A DNA stretch of 40,592 bases from an uncultured Clostridia bacterium (GTDB lineage Bacteria > Bacillota > Clostridia > Oscillospirales > CAG-272): NCBI GenBank assembly GCA_947588825.1, contig CANPZU010000021.1, positions 1 through 40,592 on the forward strand. Direction: 5' to 3'. The number at the start of each line of letters is the position of its first letter. Position 1 is the stretch's first letter. Shown here in pieces: positions 1 to 8,731 of this stretch. Made by a program: the position numbers and the translations under genes. The notes under the pieces were generated by a model. That model made no database searches and was not told the origin of the DNA. It saw nothing but the letters and a program-made list of their open reading frames with translations.

Positions 1-46
1 CTTTTTCCGTGCTCCATACCGAAGCGAGCGTAAATCTTATGAAAGG

Positions 47-74
47 GTATGATATGGGGGTAACTATATCATAC
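47..74. promoter_or_regulatory. Inverted repeat upstream of asd
   Basis: A perfect 9-bp inverted repeat (GTATGATAT at 47-55 and ATATCATAC at 66-74, spacer 10) lies immediately before the weak ribosome site and start codon of asd. It could be a protein operator or an RNA hairpin in the leader that affects translation. Only the symmetry is seen; a role is inferred. Confidence 0.35.
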
Positions 75-83
75 AAGGACAAT

Positions 84-1163
84 ATGAACGAAAAGTTAAA
101 GGTGGGTATTATAGGCGCTACAGGTATGGTCGGACAGCGCTTTGTTACCCTTCTTGCAAATCATCCTTGGTTTGAGATTACAGCGCTTGCCGCGAGCGGC
201 AAAAGCGCAGGACATACATATGAAGAAGCAGTTCAAGGCAGATGGAAAATGGCGGCCGATATTCCTTCCTCATGCAAAAATATGACGGTTATTGACGCGG
301 CGGACATTCAAAAAATATCGGACCTTGTGGACTTTGTATTTTGTGCGATAGCGCTCGATAAGGCGAGAACAATAGAGCTTGAAGAGGGATATGCGAAGGC
401 GGAGACCCCCGTTGTATCAAATAACGGCTCCTGCAGATGGATTCCCGACGTTCCCATGATCATTCCGGAAATTAACCCGCATCACATTCGTGTGATAGAC
501 GACCAGCGAAAAAGACTCGGCACAAAGCGCGGCTTTATCGCGGTCAAGCCAAACTGTTCCATACAAAGCTATGTTCCGGCAATTACACCGCTTCTTTGCT
601 TTGAGCCGGAGGTAGTGCTGGCCACCACCTATCAGGCAATCTCGGGCGCCGGAAAAAACTTTTCCGACTGGCCGGAAATGATAGATAATGTGATTCCCTA
701 TATAGACGGAGAAGAGCAAAAGAGCGAACAGGAACCCCTCAAGATTTGGGGCGAGTATAAAAACGGCGTCATCGAAAAAGCCAAGGCCCCGCTTATAACG
801 ACTCAGTGCATCAGAGTACCCGTTACAAACGGCCACACGGCGGCGGTATTTGTGAAGTTTAAAAACAAACCTTCCAAAGAAGAGATAATCGAACGCTGGA
901 ATTCTTACAAGGGAAACGCGCCGCAGCTTCCGAGCTCGCCCGACCGTTTCATAACATACTTTGATCAGCCGGACAGACCTCAGACAAGGCTCGATAGGGA
1001 TATATACAACGGAATGGGTATATCGCTGGGAAGGTTGAGAGAAGACACATACTTTGACTACAAATTCGTCGGACTCTCGCATAATACTTTGAGGGGCGCG
1101 GCGGGAGGCGCGCTTTTGTCCGCGGAGCTTCTCTGTCACGAGGGGTATATAACAAAAAAATAA
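84..1163 (+). CDS. asd: Aspartate-semialdehyde dehydrogenase
   Basis: NADP-dependent cytosolic enzyme that reduces aspartyl-4-phosphate to aspartate semialdehyde, the branch point to lysine, diaminopimelate, threonine and methionine. The protein (359 aa from this start) opens with the dinucleotide-binding motif GATGMVGQRF. The active-site cysteine is in KPNCSIQ (C158), and GHTAAVFVKF and SLGRLRED fit the dimerisation/catalytic domain. The sequence style (NHPWFEITALAAS, SNNGSCRWIPDVPMIIPEIN) resembles the archaeal/fungal-type subfamily rather than the E. coli type, as is common in Clostridia. The ATG at 84 was chosen because AAGGA lies 6 bases upstream and the glycine-rich motif starts right after it; an upstream in-frame ATG at 9 would add 25 unrelated residues. 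It appears complete and monocistronic in this window. Confidence 0.93.
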   Translation: MNEKLKVGIIGATGMVGQRFVTLLANHPWFEITALAASGKSAGHTYEEAVQGRWKMAADIPSSCKNMTVIDAADIQKISDLVDFVFCAIALDKARTIELEEGYAKAETPVVSNNGSCRWIPDVPMIIPEINPHHIRVIDDQRKRLGTKRGFIAVKPNCSIQSYVPAITPLLCFEPEVVLATTYQAISGAGKNFSDWPEMIDNVIPYIDGEEQKSEQEPLKIWGEYKNGVIEKAKAPLITTQCIRVPVTNGHTAAVFVKFKNKPSKEEIIERWNSYKGNAPQLPSSPDRFITYFDQPDRPQTRLDRDIYNGMGISLGRLREDTYFDYKFVGLSHNTLRGAAGGALLSAELLCHEGYITKK

Positions 1164-1269
1164 ATTAATTTTTTCCTCATCTGCGAAAACGTTCTTATCA
1201 AACAGTTTATATTGTTGAAAGGACTTTTGTTTTTCCATAAAAATTATATAAAGAAAAGAGGTATTCACA

Positions 1270-1806
1270 ATGAAAATTACGATCGTTGGAAGAAAAATGA
1301 ATGTCAAAGATTCCTTCAAAGAACATGCCGAAAAAAAGCTTGCGAGATTCAACAAGTTTTTTAACGACGATGCGGAGGCAAAGGTGATGATCTTCAAAGA
1401 GCCCAACACCGAATGCGTCGAGCTCACTATCAATTCAGAGGGCACAATCTTCAGAAGTGAGCAAAAAGACGCAACATTCATGAATGCCCTTGACAGTGCC
1501 GTCGATATCATCGAGCGGCAGATACGCAAAAACAAAACCAGGCTTGAAAAGCGCCTTAAAAGCGGCGCCTTTGATTCACTGAACACGCAGGAGGACACGT
1601 CTGCCATCGTTGAGGAAGAGGATACTGAAGAATTCTCGGTAAGATATAAGACATTCAGCATAAAGCCTATGTCAGTCGACGAAGCGATATTGCAGATGAA
1701 TCTTATAGGACACGACTTTTTCGTGTTTGAAAACGATGTTACCGGTGAAGTCAATGTGGTGTATCGCCGCAAAAATAACAAGTACGGCTGCATAGTCAAA
1801 GAATAA
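1270..1806 (+). CDS. hpf: Ribosome hibernation promoting factor, long form
   Basis: Binds the 30S decoding region and dimerises ribosomes into inactive 100S particles in stationary phase. At 178 aa this is the long form typical of Bacillota. Residues about 1-100 are the S30AE/RaiA domain (MKITIVGRKMNVKDSFKEHAEKKL..., basic RQIRKNKTRLEKRLK helix). After an acidic linker (EEEDTEE) the C-terminal dimerisation domain reads VRYKTFSIKPMSVDEAILQM, NLIGHDFFVFEN and VNVVYRRKNNKYGCI, which are hallmark blocks of the long form. AGAGGT precedes the ATG by a short spacing. It stands alone between asd and the GH32 gene and is followed by a terminator hairpin. Confidence 0.95.
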   Translation: MKITIVGRKMNVKDSFKEHAEKKLARFNKFFNDDAEAKVMIFKEPNTECVELTINSEGTIFRSEQKDATFMNALDSAVDIIERQIRKNKTRLEKRLKSGAFDSLNTQEDTSAIVEEEDTEEFSVRYKTFSIKPMSVDEAILQMNLIGHDFFVFENDVTGEVNVVYRRKNNKYGCIVKE

Positions 1807-1823
1807 CGTTTATATAGCATTCG

Positions 1824-1855
1824 GGGCGTCCTTTTATAAAAGACGCCCTTCTTTA
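1824..1855 (+). terminator. Rho-independent terminator after hpf
   Basis: Stem GGGCGTC / GACGCCC (7 bp, extended inward by A/T pairs) with a T-rich tail TTCTTT, 17 bases after the hpf stop. Confidence 0.6.
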
Positions 1856-1877
1856 ATCAAAAAAAGAGGTAAAATCA

Positions 1878-3467
1878 ATGGACGGTGAAGAAAAGCTGCT
1901 CACAATTGAAAAGAAATACATGGTAATACCTGTCAACACTCATTCAAAAAACAAAAGAGTGTTTTTCAAAAAGGACGGTAAGCTCATATACGATTTTGAA
2001 ACGCAGATAGATTTTGTAAGTCCGATGTTTAACACATATCTGAATGTTGAACGCTTTATCGGGCAAACATTTTCGCTTTCCTGCGACGCTACTATCGATT
2101 TGTGCTTTGATTTTGCAGACTCGATTCCAAAAGTCGGTAAGACGAAAAAAGAGCCTCTGCGTCCGCACGTTCATTTTACCGCGAACATAGGATGGATAAA
2201 CGACCCAAACGGGCTTGTATTTGACGGTGAAAAATATCACATGTTTTTTCAGCACAACCCTTTATCCGTGAAATGGGGAAACATGACGTGGGGACACGCC
2301 GTATCTTATGACCTTGTAAACTGGGAGGAACTTGACGCCGCGCTGCTTCCGGACGAGCTTGGTACGATGTTTTCAGGAAGCGCCGTTGTTGACTTGCGAA
2401 ATGTCTCCGGATTCGGAAAGAACGCGATCCTTCTTTTTTACACCGCTGCGGGAGGCACATCGCTTCTTTCAAGCGGCAAGCAAAGCTGCCAGTGTCTTGC
2501 GTTCTCGCAGGATAACGGCAGAACCTTTAAAAAGTACGGGGGCAATCCGATAATAAAAACTATTACAAGCGAAAACAGGGATCCGAAGGTGGTATGGAGC
2601 GACGAAATTGGCTGTTATCTTCTTTCGCTTTATCTTGAAGGGCATACCTTTGCAATATACCGCTCGAGCAATCTTATAAACTGGACGGAGTTTTGCCGGG
2701 TCGAAATGCCGTATGACGCGGAGTGTCCCGATATGTACAAACTTAAAGTCGAAAACGAGGAGAATACGTATAAGTGGGTTTTTTCGGCCGCGTCGGACAC
2801 ATATCTTGTGGGAGAAATATCTTCAAATGATGATGTTAAAGGATTTGTCGCTTCGCAGGAGGAAGAAAAATATCTGCAAGGCAAAAGGACAAGTTATGCA
2901 GCTCAGACCTTTTTCGGCACCGCCAAAAGAAAGATTCGTGTCGCATGGCAAATTCTTCACGCCCCGAACGCCGTATTTGAGAACCAAATGGGCGTTCCCT
3001 GTGAAATCTCCCTTTACAAGGCAGGCGATAAATACCGACTTCGCTCGCTGCCTGTATCCGAATTTACAAAAACAAGAGAGCTTGAAGAAAGTATGACGGC
3101 GACATGCGCGCGCACAATTTCACGGGCCTTGAAAAAGGGAGCGTACGACATTGATATTACGCCGGAAAAGGGATGCGGCGATTTTAATATTGAGCTGTTC
3201 GGGCACACTTTTTTTGTTAAGACTGGCAAAGGGATTTTTGCATATGACGATGTCGAGATTCCTATCACATACACAGGCAAGCTTAAAATAAGAATCATAT
3301 TTGATACTCTCGGGTGCGAAATATTCCTTGACGACGGTCTGATTTACTCTGTTAAGCAGGGAATATGCGACTACGGTATAAACAAGCTTGCAATATACCC
3401 GACAGAAAAATGCACAGCGCTTGCAGCAAAGGTAGATATATATCGGATCGAAACAAAAAATGCGTGA
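1878..3467 (+). CDS. Glycoside hydrolase family 32 (fructosidase: levanase/invertase-like)
   Basis: Hydrolyses beta-fructofuranosidic bonds in sucrose, fructo-oligosaccharides or levan. The 529-aa protein shows the three GH32 signatures: WINDPNG with nucleophile D109, RDP at 234-236 (transition-state stabiliser), and EC at 282-283 with acid/base E282. Residues 1-95 precede the five-bladed propeller and look like the beta-rich N-terminal domain found in some levanase-type GH32 proteins (DUF4980-like, with DGKLIYDFE and YLNVERFIGQTFSLSCD). The C-terminal part from about 400 is the usual beta-sandwich. No signal peptide is visible, so it should act in the cytosol on imported sugars. No sugar transporter or regulator is adjacent. 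AAGAGG lies upstream of the ATG. The exact substrate cannot be read from sequence. Confidence 0.9.
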   Translation: MDGEEKLLTIEKKYMVIPVNTHSKNKRVFFKKDGKLIYDFETQIDFVSPMFNTYLNVERFIGQTFSLSCDATIDLCFDFADSIPKVGKTKKEPLRPHVHFTANIGWINDPNGLVFDGEKYHMFFQHNPLSVKWGNMTWGHAVSYDLVNWEELDAALLPDELGTMFSGSAVVDLRNVSGFGKNAILLFYTAAGGTSLLSSGKQSCQCLAFSQDNGRTFKKYGGNPIIKTITSENRDPKVVWSDEIGCYLLSLYLEGHTFAIYRSSNLINWTEFCRVEMPYDAECPDMYKLKVENEENTYKWVFSAASDTYLVGEISSNDDVKGFVASQEEEKYLQGKRTSYAAQTFFGTAKRKIRVAWQILHAPNAVFENQMGVPCEISLYKAGDKYRLRSLPVSEFTKTRELEESMTATCARTISRALKKGAYDIDITPEKGCGDFNIELFGHTFFVKTGKGIFAYDDVEIPITYTGKLKIRIIFDTLGCEIFLDDGLIYSVKQGICDYGINKLAIYPTEKCTALAAKVDIYRIETKNA

Positions 3468-3518
3468 TGCAATGCTTTGAAATAAATGAATAAAAAATCA
3501 CTTGTTTGCCCAAAATGC

Positions 3519-3547
3519 TTGCATTGTGAGCGAATAAATGTTATAAT
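3519..3547 (+). promoter_or_regulatory. Promoter for trkA-trkH
   Basis: TTGCAT (3519-3524), a 17-bp spacer and a perfect TATAAT (3542-3547), about 80 bases ahead of trkA. Confidence 0.65.
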
Positions 3548-3625
3548 ACATTTATAAATTTATAATCCGATTTACAATATCGTTTTGTGCGCTGCACAGG
3601 ATAAACGAGAGGAGCAATCACCTTT

Positions 3626-4981
3626 ATGAATATAGTCATTGTAGGAGGGGGAACGGTCGGAGGAGCCATATGTGCTCAACTTATCATGGAAAACCACGAT
3701 ATCACCCTTGTTGACGCCGATCCTGCGGCGATATCCGAACTTTCCAACAGGTGTGATGTGGCGGGTGTGACCGGAAACGGAGCGGATATTTCCGTTCTTC
3801 GCAAGGCGGGGGCCGATAAAGCGGATTTGCTGATTGCTGTTACCTCCGGCGACGAAATAAATATTCTGTGCTGCGCGGCGGCCAAAAAGCTCGGGACAAA
3901 GCACACCATTGCACGAGTTCGAAATCCCGAATACTACGATCTTATGCAGCTTATGAAGGGTGAAATGAACCTTTCGCTGACAATTAATCCCGAGCGCGCG
4001 GCGGCAAACGAGGTATACAAGATTCTGCGTTTGCCCTCGGCTACAAAGATCGATTATTTCTGCCGCGGCAAGGTAGAGCTGGCCGAATTTACCGTCAGCG
4101 CCGATTCATTGGTGTGCGGCGTGACCTTAAACGAACTGAGAACAAAGCTCAATATGCGTTTTCTTGTCTGTGCGGTTTTAAGAGACAAGGTAGCCTACAT
4201 ACCTACGGGATATTTTAGCCTCCAGGCGGGAGATGTCGTCTCGGTCACCGTACCCGACAAGGAGATTACTAAGTTTTTTAAGGCAATCGGCATATACAAG
4301 CATCCCGTGCGGGATGTTATAATCGTCGGCGGAGGACGTACTACATATTACCTTCAGACTCTGCTTAAGGACAGCAATATCAATTCGACCGTTATCGAAA
4401 CCGACAGAGCACTGTGCGACGAGCTTGCGGGAGAATTTGACTGCACCGTGATATGCGATGACGGTACAAATCAGGAGGTGCTGCTCGAGCATGGAATAGC
4501 AAGTGCCGACGCGTTTATCGCTTTATCCGACGTCGATGAAGAAAACGCGATAGTTTCCATGTATGCGAAAACGCAGAACACGGGAAAAATAATAACAATG
4601 ATAAGCGCCATGTCGTATATCGAGCTCTTTAAGGGAGTGGGTCTTGACAGCATCGTATCTCCGAAAACTACAACCGCCTCGATTATTCTCCGCTATGTAC
4701 GTTCTATGGCAAACGTTCGGGATTCAGAGATTGAATCGCTCCATAAAATAATGGAGGATCAGATCGAAGTCATCGAGTTTATAGTTAAAGAGGAGATCGA
4801 TGCCCTGACCGATATACCCATTAAAGAACTGAAGCTGCGCGAAGGAGTGCTTATCGCTTGCATAGTCCATAACAACAAAATAATCATTCCCTCCGGTAAA
4901 GACGCTATTGGAAACGGTGACACAGTCATTGTGGTTACGACCAAAGGTCAAATTAAAAGTCTTAAGGAAATATTGAGATAA
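3626..4981 (+). CDS. trkA: Trk potassium uptake regulatory subunit TrkA
   Basis: Cytosolic NAD(H)-binding gating ring of the Trk potassium channel/transporter. The 451-aa protein is a tandem duplication of RCK_N (Rossmann) and RCK_C domains. The first Rossmann motif is IVGGGTVGGAIC at the N terminus, with VDADPAAI at the end of beta-2. The first RCK_C spans about 140-220. The second Rossmann is VIIVGGGRTTYYL, with VIETDRALCDEL and DDGTNQEVL, and the second RCK_C runs from about 370 to the end. Its second glycine motif is slightly degenerate (GGGRTTY). The stop overlaps the trkH start by one base, so the two are translationally coupled. AGAGGAGC is an adequate ribosome site. Confidence 0.95.
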   Translation: MNIVIVGGGTVGGAICAQLIMENHDITLVDADPAAISELSNRCDVAGVTGNGADISVLRKAGADKADLLIAVTSGDEINILCCAAAKKLGTKHTIARVRNPEYYDLMQLMKGEMNLSLTINPERAAANEVYKILRLPSATKIDYFCRGKVELAEFTVSADSLVCGVTLNELRTKLNMRFLVCAVLRDKVAYIPTGYFSLQAGDVVSVTVPDKEITKFFKAIGIYKHPVRDVIIVGGGRTTYYLQTLLKDSNINSTVIETDRALCDELAGEFDCTVICDDGTNQEVLLEHGIASADAFIALSDVDEENAIVSMYAKTQNTGKIITMISAMSYIELFKGVGLDSIVSPKTTTASIILRYVRSMANVRDSEIESLHKIMEDQIEVIEFIVKEEIDALTDIPIKELKLREGVLIACIVHNNKIIIPSGKDAIGNGDTVIVVTTKGQIKSLKEILR

Positions 4982-6420
4982 TGAACTACAAAATGATAGG
5001 ATACCTGCTTGGCGTCATACTTCTTATTGAAGCTGCGCTCCTCCTCTTTCCGCTTATAGTGGCGCTTTGTTACGGTGAAAGCACTCTGCCTTATCTGATA
5101 ACCATAGCCGTTCTCACGGTCTTTTCACTTTTTCTTGTGCTGTTAAAGCCTAAGAACAGGCAAATTTACGCGCGAGAGGGATTTGTAACGGTTGCGATAA
5201 GCTGGATACTCATGTCCGCGTTCGGCGCTCTCCCTTTTGTTATAAGCGGCGCTATACCGAGCTATATAAACGCTTTTTTTGAAACTGTTTCAGGCTTCAC
5301 CACAACGGGAGCGTCCATCCTAACAGAAATAGAGGGAATGGAATACGGCATGCTCTTTTGGAGAAGCTTTACACATTGGATAGGCGGCATGGGAGTGCTT
5401 GTGTTTATGCTTGCCATCATTCCGTCCATGGGCGGACAAACCATTCACCTTATGAGAGCGGAAGTGCCCGGTCCCACAAAAGGAAAGCTCGTTCCCAAAA
5501 TGCGCCACACCGCGCTTATCCTTTACGGAATATACTTTTTCCTGACTCTTTTGCAGATAATCCTTCTTTTGATATGCGGTCTCAGTTTTTACGATTCGGT
5601 GGTAAACGCGCTTGCAACAGCGGGTACGGGAGGCTTTTCGGTGCTTAACGACTCGATCGCGGGATATGCCAATCCTGCGGCGGAATGGGTGATTGCAGTA
5701 TTTATGCTGCTGTTTGGCGTCAATTTTAATCTGTATTTTTTCATACTTCTTGGAAAAATTCGAGAAGTTTTTTGCAACGAAGAGCTTAGAGCGTATATCG
5801 GATTATTTGCTTTTTCGGTGGTCGCTATAACCATTAACACCTCTCATCTGTTCGAGCGTATTTCCGACTGCGTGCGCGCCGTTTTTTTTCAAGTCGCTTC
5901 AATAATGTCAACCACGGGATTCAGTACTGTCGACTTCAACCAGTGGCCGGGATTTTCTAAAACGATGATCGTTCTTCTTATGATCGTCGGCGCTTGCGCC
6001 GGCTCCACGGCGGGAGGACTTAAGGTTGCGCGCGTGCTGATTCTGATAAAAAGCGGATTTTCCGAGATAAAGCAGGTCGCGCGTCCGCGCTCTGTAAATG
6101 TTGTTCGTCTTGACGGAGAGGTTCTCTCGGCGGAAACCGTTAAAAAGGCCAATATTCATCTGTTCTTTTATGTTTTGCTCATATGTGTATCGGTCCTTGC
6201 CATATCCTTTGACGGATTCGGGCTCGAAACCGATCTTACCGCCGTATTGTCTTGCATCAACAATATAGGACCGGGACTTGCTTTTGTCGGCCCGATGGGA
6301 AATTTTGCCGGATATTCGGCGATATCAAAGATTATACTTTCCTTCAATATGCTTTTCGGCCGGCTTGAAATTATGCCGATGCTCATTCTTTTCTCGCCTT
6401 TTGCTTGGAAAAGGCACTGA
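4981..6420 (+). CDS. trkH: Trk potassium uptake membrane subunit TrkH
   Basis: Integral membrane, K+-conducting subunit that pairs with TrkA. The 479-aa protein has the four-fold membrane-pore-membrane architecture. Selectivity-filter segments are visible as VSGFTTTGAS, ATAGTGGF, SIMSTTGFSTVDF and INNIGPGLAF. The lysine/arginine-bearing stretch GACAGSTAGGLKVARVLI after the third filter is typical of TrkH/KtrB. The GGF and TTGF filters support K+ selectivity. It is coupled to trkA by a 1-base overlap. No clear terminator hairpin was seen after the stop. Confidence 0.95.
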   Translation: MNYKMIGYLLGVILLIEAALLLFPLIVALCYGESTLPYLITIAVLTVFSLFLVLLKPKNRQIYAREGFVTVAISWILMSAFGALPFVISGAIPSYINAFFETVSGFTTTGASILTEIEGMEYGMLFWRSFTHWIGGMGVLVFMLAIIPSMGGQTIHLMRAEVPGPTKGKLVPKMRHTALILYGIYFFLTLLQIILLLICGLSFYDSVVNALATAGTGGFSVLNDSIAGYANPAAEWVIAVFMLLFGVNFNLYFFILLGKIREVFCNEELRAYIGLFAFSVVAITINTSHLFERISDCVRAVFFQVASIMSTTGFSTVDFNQWPGFSKTMIVLLMIVGACAGSTAGGLKVARVLILIKSGFSEIKQVARPRSVNVVRLDGEVLSAETVKKANIHLFFYVLLICVSVLAISFDGFGLETDLTAVLSCINNIGPGLAFVGPMGNFAGYSAISKIILSFNMLFGRLEIMPMLILFSPFAWKRH

Positions 6421-6587
6421 GCGGTGATTATAAGGAACTCGCGTTTTTTTGTTTTATACACGCAGCCCTTATGAAGTGTCAAAGCTTAAAAACACTTTAG
6501 TATAAAATCCTTGCGCTCCTTAATTAAAAATTAAAAATATATTTTTGTTAAATTCAGTTTATGATTTTGACAGAAGGGATGTCAGTT

Positions 6588-8642
6588 ATGAAATACAAAA
6601 AACTTTTAGCTATAATATCGGCTTTGTTTATTGTTATCGGGATGATTTCATCCTGCGGCAAAGACGAGCTCTCAGATCATAAAAACACCTCCGCCTCTAA
6701 CACATCGGTATCTTCTTTGACATCGACGTCGTCAGTTACTTCATCATCGACCGATATAAATGTCACTCCCCCCGATCCTCCGGTAATTGACAAGTATCGT
6801 ATGGATCAAAAAATCACGTATCTGTCATGCGTTTTTGATCAGAGTGAGGATCCCCTGAGCCCTGAAATACTCCCGCTCGGCGACGGAAAGCTTCTTTTGC
6901 TGTACAACGAATACAAGCAGGAGAGCGACAGCTTTGTATCGACATTTAAAGTGGTTGATATTTTAAACGACACTATAATAACGAATAAAAGCATTGACGG
7001 TTCGATGACATTGATTTCGGCGTTTGACGGCGGCTTTATAATCGATGACTATAGCGAGATGACATACCGCTTTTTTGACACGGATCTTAAGGAGCTTAAG
7101 CAGTACACTCCTCCCGAGCCAAACGGCAAGTTTTCTCCCGACGGAAAGAAATATTATTTCATATCGGCGGGCAAGCTTTGGTTTGCGGACGTAGCGACAA
7201 ATAAGCTGACCTGCATCGAGTCCGAATATGGTATCAGGTATTCCGCGTTTATCGACAGCATAAGCGGCGACGGAAGAGCCATTTTTCTGTACGGCGACAG
7301 CTCCGTCATCGGTTATGACAGCAGCGCTATGGTTGGCGTCGATCTCATATCCGGCAAAACCATAGTACTCGCTTGCGACTTGTATTTGCCCTCCCTTAAC
7401 GGGGATTATCTATACTTTCACCAGATGGTCGAAAATGACGGTCAGATAAAAGAAGATGACGATGAAATAATAGATATTTTTTACGTGGCAGAATCTTCGG
7501 GCAAGAGCGCCGTGGGCTTTAAGCAGGGAGAATACGCCTTTTCTTCCATCGCAAACAGCGCCTATTTCACATGCGCGCAAATGGGAGACGACACGGATTT
7601 GCTCAGCATGTATGTAGGAACACTCAACGGCGATGTCTGCGATATGACCTTTATTGCGGGAGGAGATGATGTTTACTACTACGGTTCGTTTGCATATATG
7701 GACGAGGAACAGCTTATATCTTTCAGCATAGCTGATACAGAAGGCCTAAAAATCGGCATCATCGATACAAGACTGCTTGAAACGGATAAAACGATGAACG
7801 CCGTTGTAAACGATCCTCCGGTTTTAATTGACTCATCAATATCGGAAAAATATACGGCCGCCCTGACAATACCCGATGTGCCCGAATATCTTTCTGAACA
7901 GAGAAAGAGAGCCGACGCTCTTGAAGAAAAGTACGGCATAAAAATATATATATCCTCTCAGTGCAAAGGAATGGTCATAAGCGACAAGGATTATCTGTGC
8001 ACGGACGAATTTTTCCTCGGCGATGCATCTTCAGAAAAAAGTTTCATTGATTCGGTGCTCGACGATATGGAAACGGTGCTTAAAAAATACCCCGAAGGAT
8101 TTTTTAAGCAGTTCAAGACGGTGACAGGCGACGGCGGGCTTCGCTTCTGTTTGACCGGGGAAATACTTGACGGATTCAGCGCGGCGTTCTCTATCGCCTA
8201 TGACGAATGGTACAACATGGTATTTGACGTCAGATACAACATGATTGTAAACCTACCGCATGAAATTTGGCACAGCACAGAAAGTTATATATACAATTGC
8301 GATTACACTCTGCTTTCCGATGAAATGTGGTCGAGTTTCAATCCCGAAGGCTTTACCTATTCAGAGGATTACGGAAGCTATGATTATATAGACAGTCAAT
8401 ATTGCTTTACGTACGAAGAAGGCGCAGAATGGTACTTTTATGATTCGTACGGCAAAATAAACTCCAGAGAAGATAAAGCGCGTATAATGGAGGTAGCAAT
8501 GTCCCCCGAGGCGTTCGATACCGATTTCATTCTATCCTCCGCGCCTATTCAAAAAAAGCTTGGCGCCATGTGCTCGGCTATAAGAGAGGCTTTTGATACC
8601 CAAAATTGGACCGATGTTTTCTGGGAACGGTACGTCATGTGA
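6588..8642 (+). CDS. Large lipoprotein with HExxH motif, putative zinc metallopeptidase
   Basis: Function is not recognised beyond domain level. From the ATG at 6588 (GAAGGG nine bases upstream) the 684-aa protein has a lipoprotein signal ending in lipobox ISSC, then a Ser/Thr-rich linker (about 25-60) typical of cell-surface lipoproteins. Residues about 65-420 are beta-rich with repeated short segments (LGDGKLLLLYNEY, SPDGKKYYFI, SGDGRAIFLYG), suggesting a beta-propeller-like domain. The C-terminal third contains LPHEIWHSTES, an HExxH motif at H558-H562, and E628 in SREDKARIME as a possible third metal ligand. This suggests an extracellular gluzincin-like peptidase. An upstream in-frame ATG at 6561 gives a poorer signal peptide. 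It is monocistronic, with a bidirectional terminator downstream. Confidence 0.72.
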   Translation: MKYKKLLAIISALFIVIGMISSCGKDELSDHKNTSASNTSVSSLTSTSSVTSSSTDINVTPPDPPVIDKYRMDQKITYLSCVFDQSEDPLSPEILPLGDGKLLLLYNEYKQESDSFVSTFKVVDILNDTIITNKSIDGSMTLISAFDGGFIIDDYSEMTYRFFDTDLKELKQYTPPEPNGKFSPDGKKYYFISAGKLWFADVATNKLTCIESEYGIRYSAFIDSISGDGRAIFLYGDSSVIGYDSSAMVGVDLISGKTIVLACDLYLPSLNGDYLYFHQMVENDGQIKEDDDEIIDIFYVAESSGKSAVGFKQGEYAFSSIANSAYFTCAQMGDDTDLLSMYVGTLNGDVCDMTFIAGGDDVYYYGSFAYMDEEQLISFSIADTEGLKIGIIDTRLLETDKTMNAVVNDPPVLIDSSISEKYTAALTIPDVPEYLSEQRKRADALEEKYGIKIYISSQCKGMVISDKDYLCTDEFFLGDASSEKSFIDSVLDDMETVLKKYPEGFFKQFKTVTGDGGLRFCLTGEILDGFSAAFSIAYDEWYNMVFDVRYNMIVNLPHEIWHSTESYIYNCDYTLLSDEMWSSFNPEGFTYSEDYGSYDYIDSQYCFTYEEGAEWYFYDSYGKINSREDKARIMEVAMSPEAFDTDFILSSAPIQKKLGAMCSAIREAFDTQNWTDVFWERYVM

Positions 8643-8665
8643 AAGAATGTGCAATATGAAAAAAT

Positions 8666-8710
8666 AAAAAGGCGGCATAAAAGCATCTTTGCTTTCTATG
8701 TTGCCTTTTT
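8666..8710. terminator. Bidirectional terminator
   Basis: Long hairpin AAAAAGGCggCATA...TATGttGCCTTTTT with A and T tracts on both sides. It sits between the convergent lipoprotein and DUF2079 genes and can stop transcription from either side. Confidence 0.85.
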
Positions 8711-8731
8711 ATTTTACAAGATAGTGTATAT

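Noticed and set aside
417-1820. 467-codon open frame on the minus strand over asd and hpf
   Set aside because: It spans two well-recognised plus-strand genes and its translation has no recognisable domain; it is a shadow frame.
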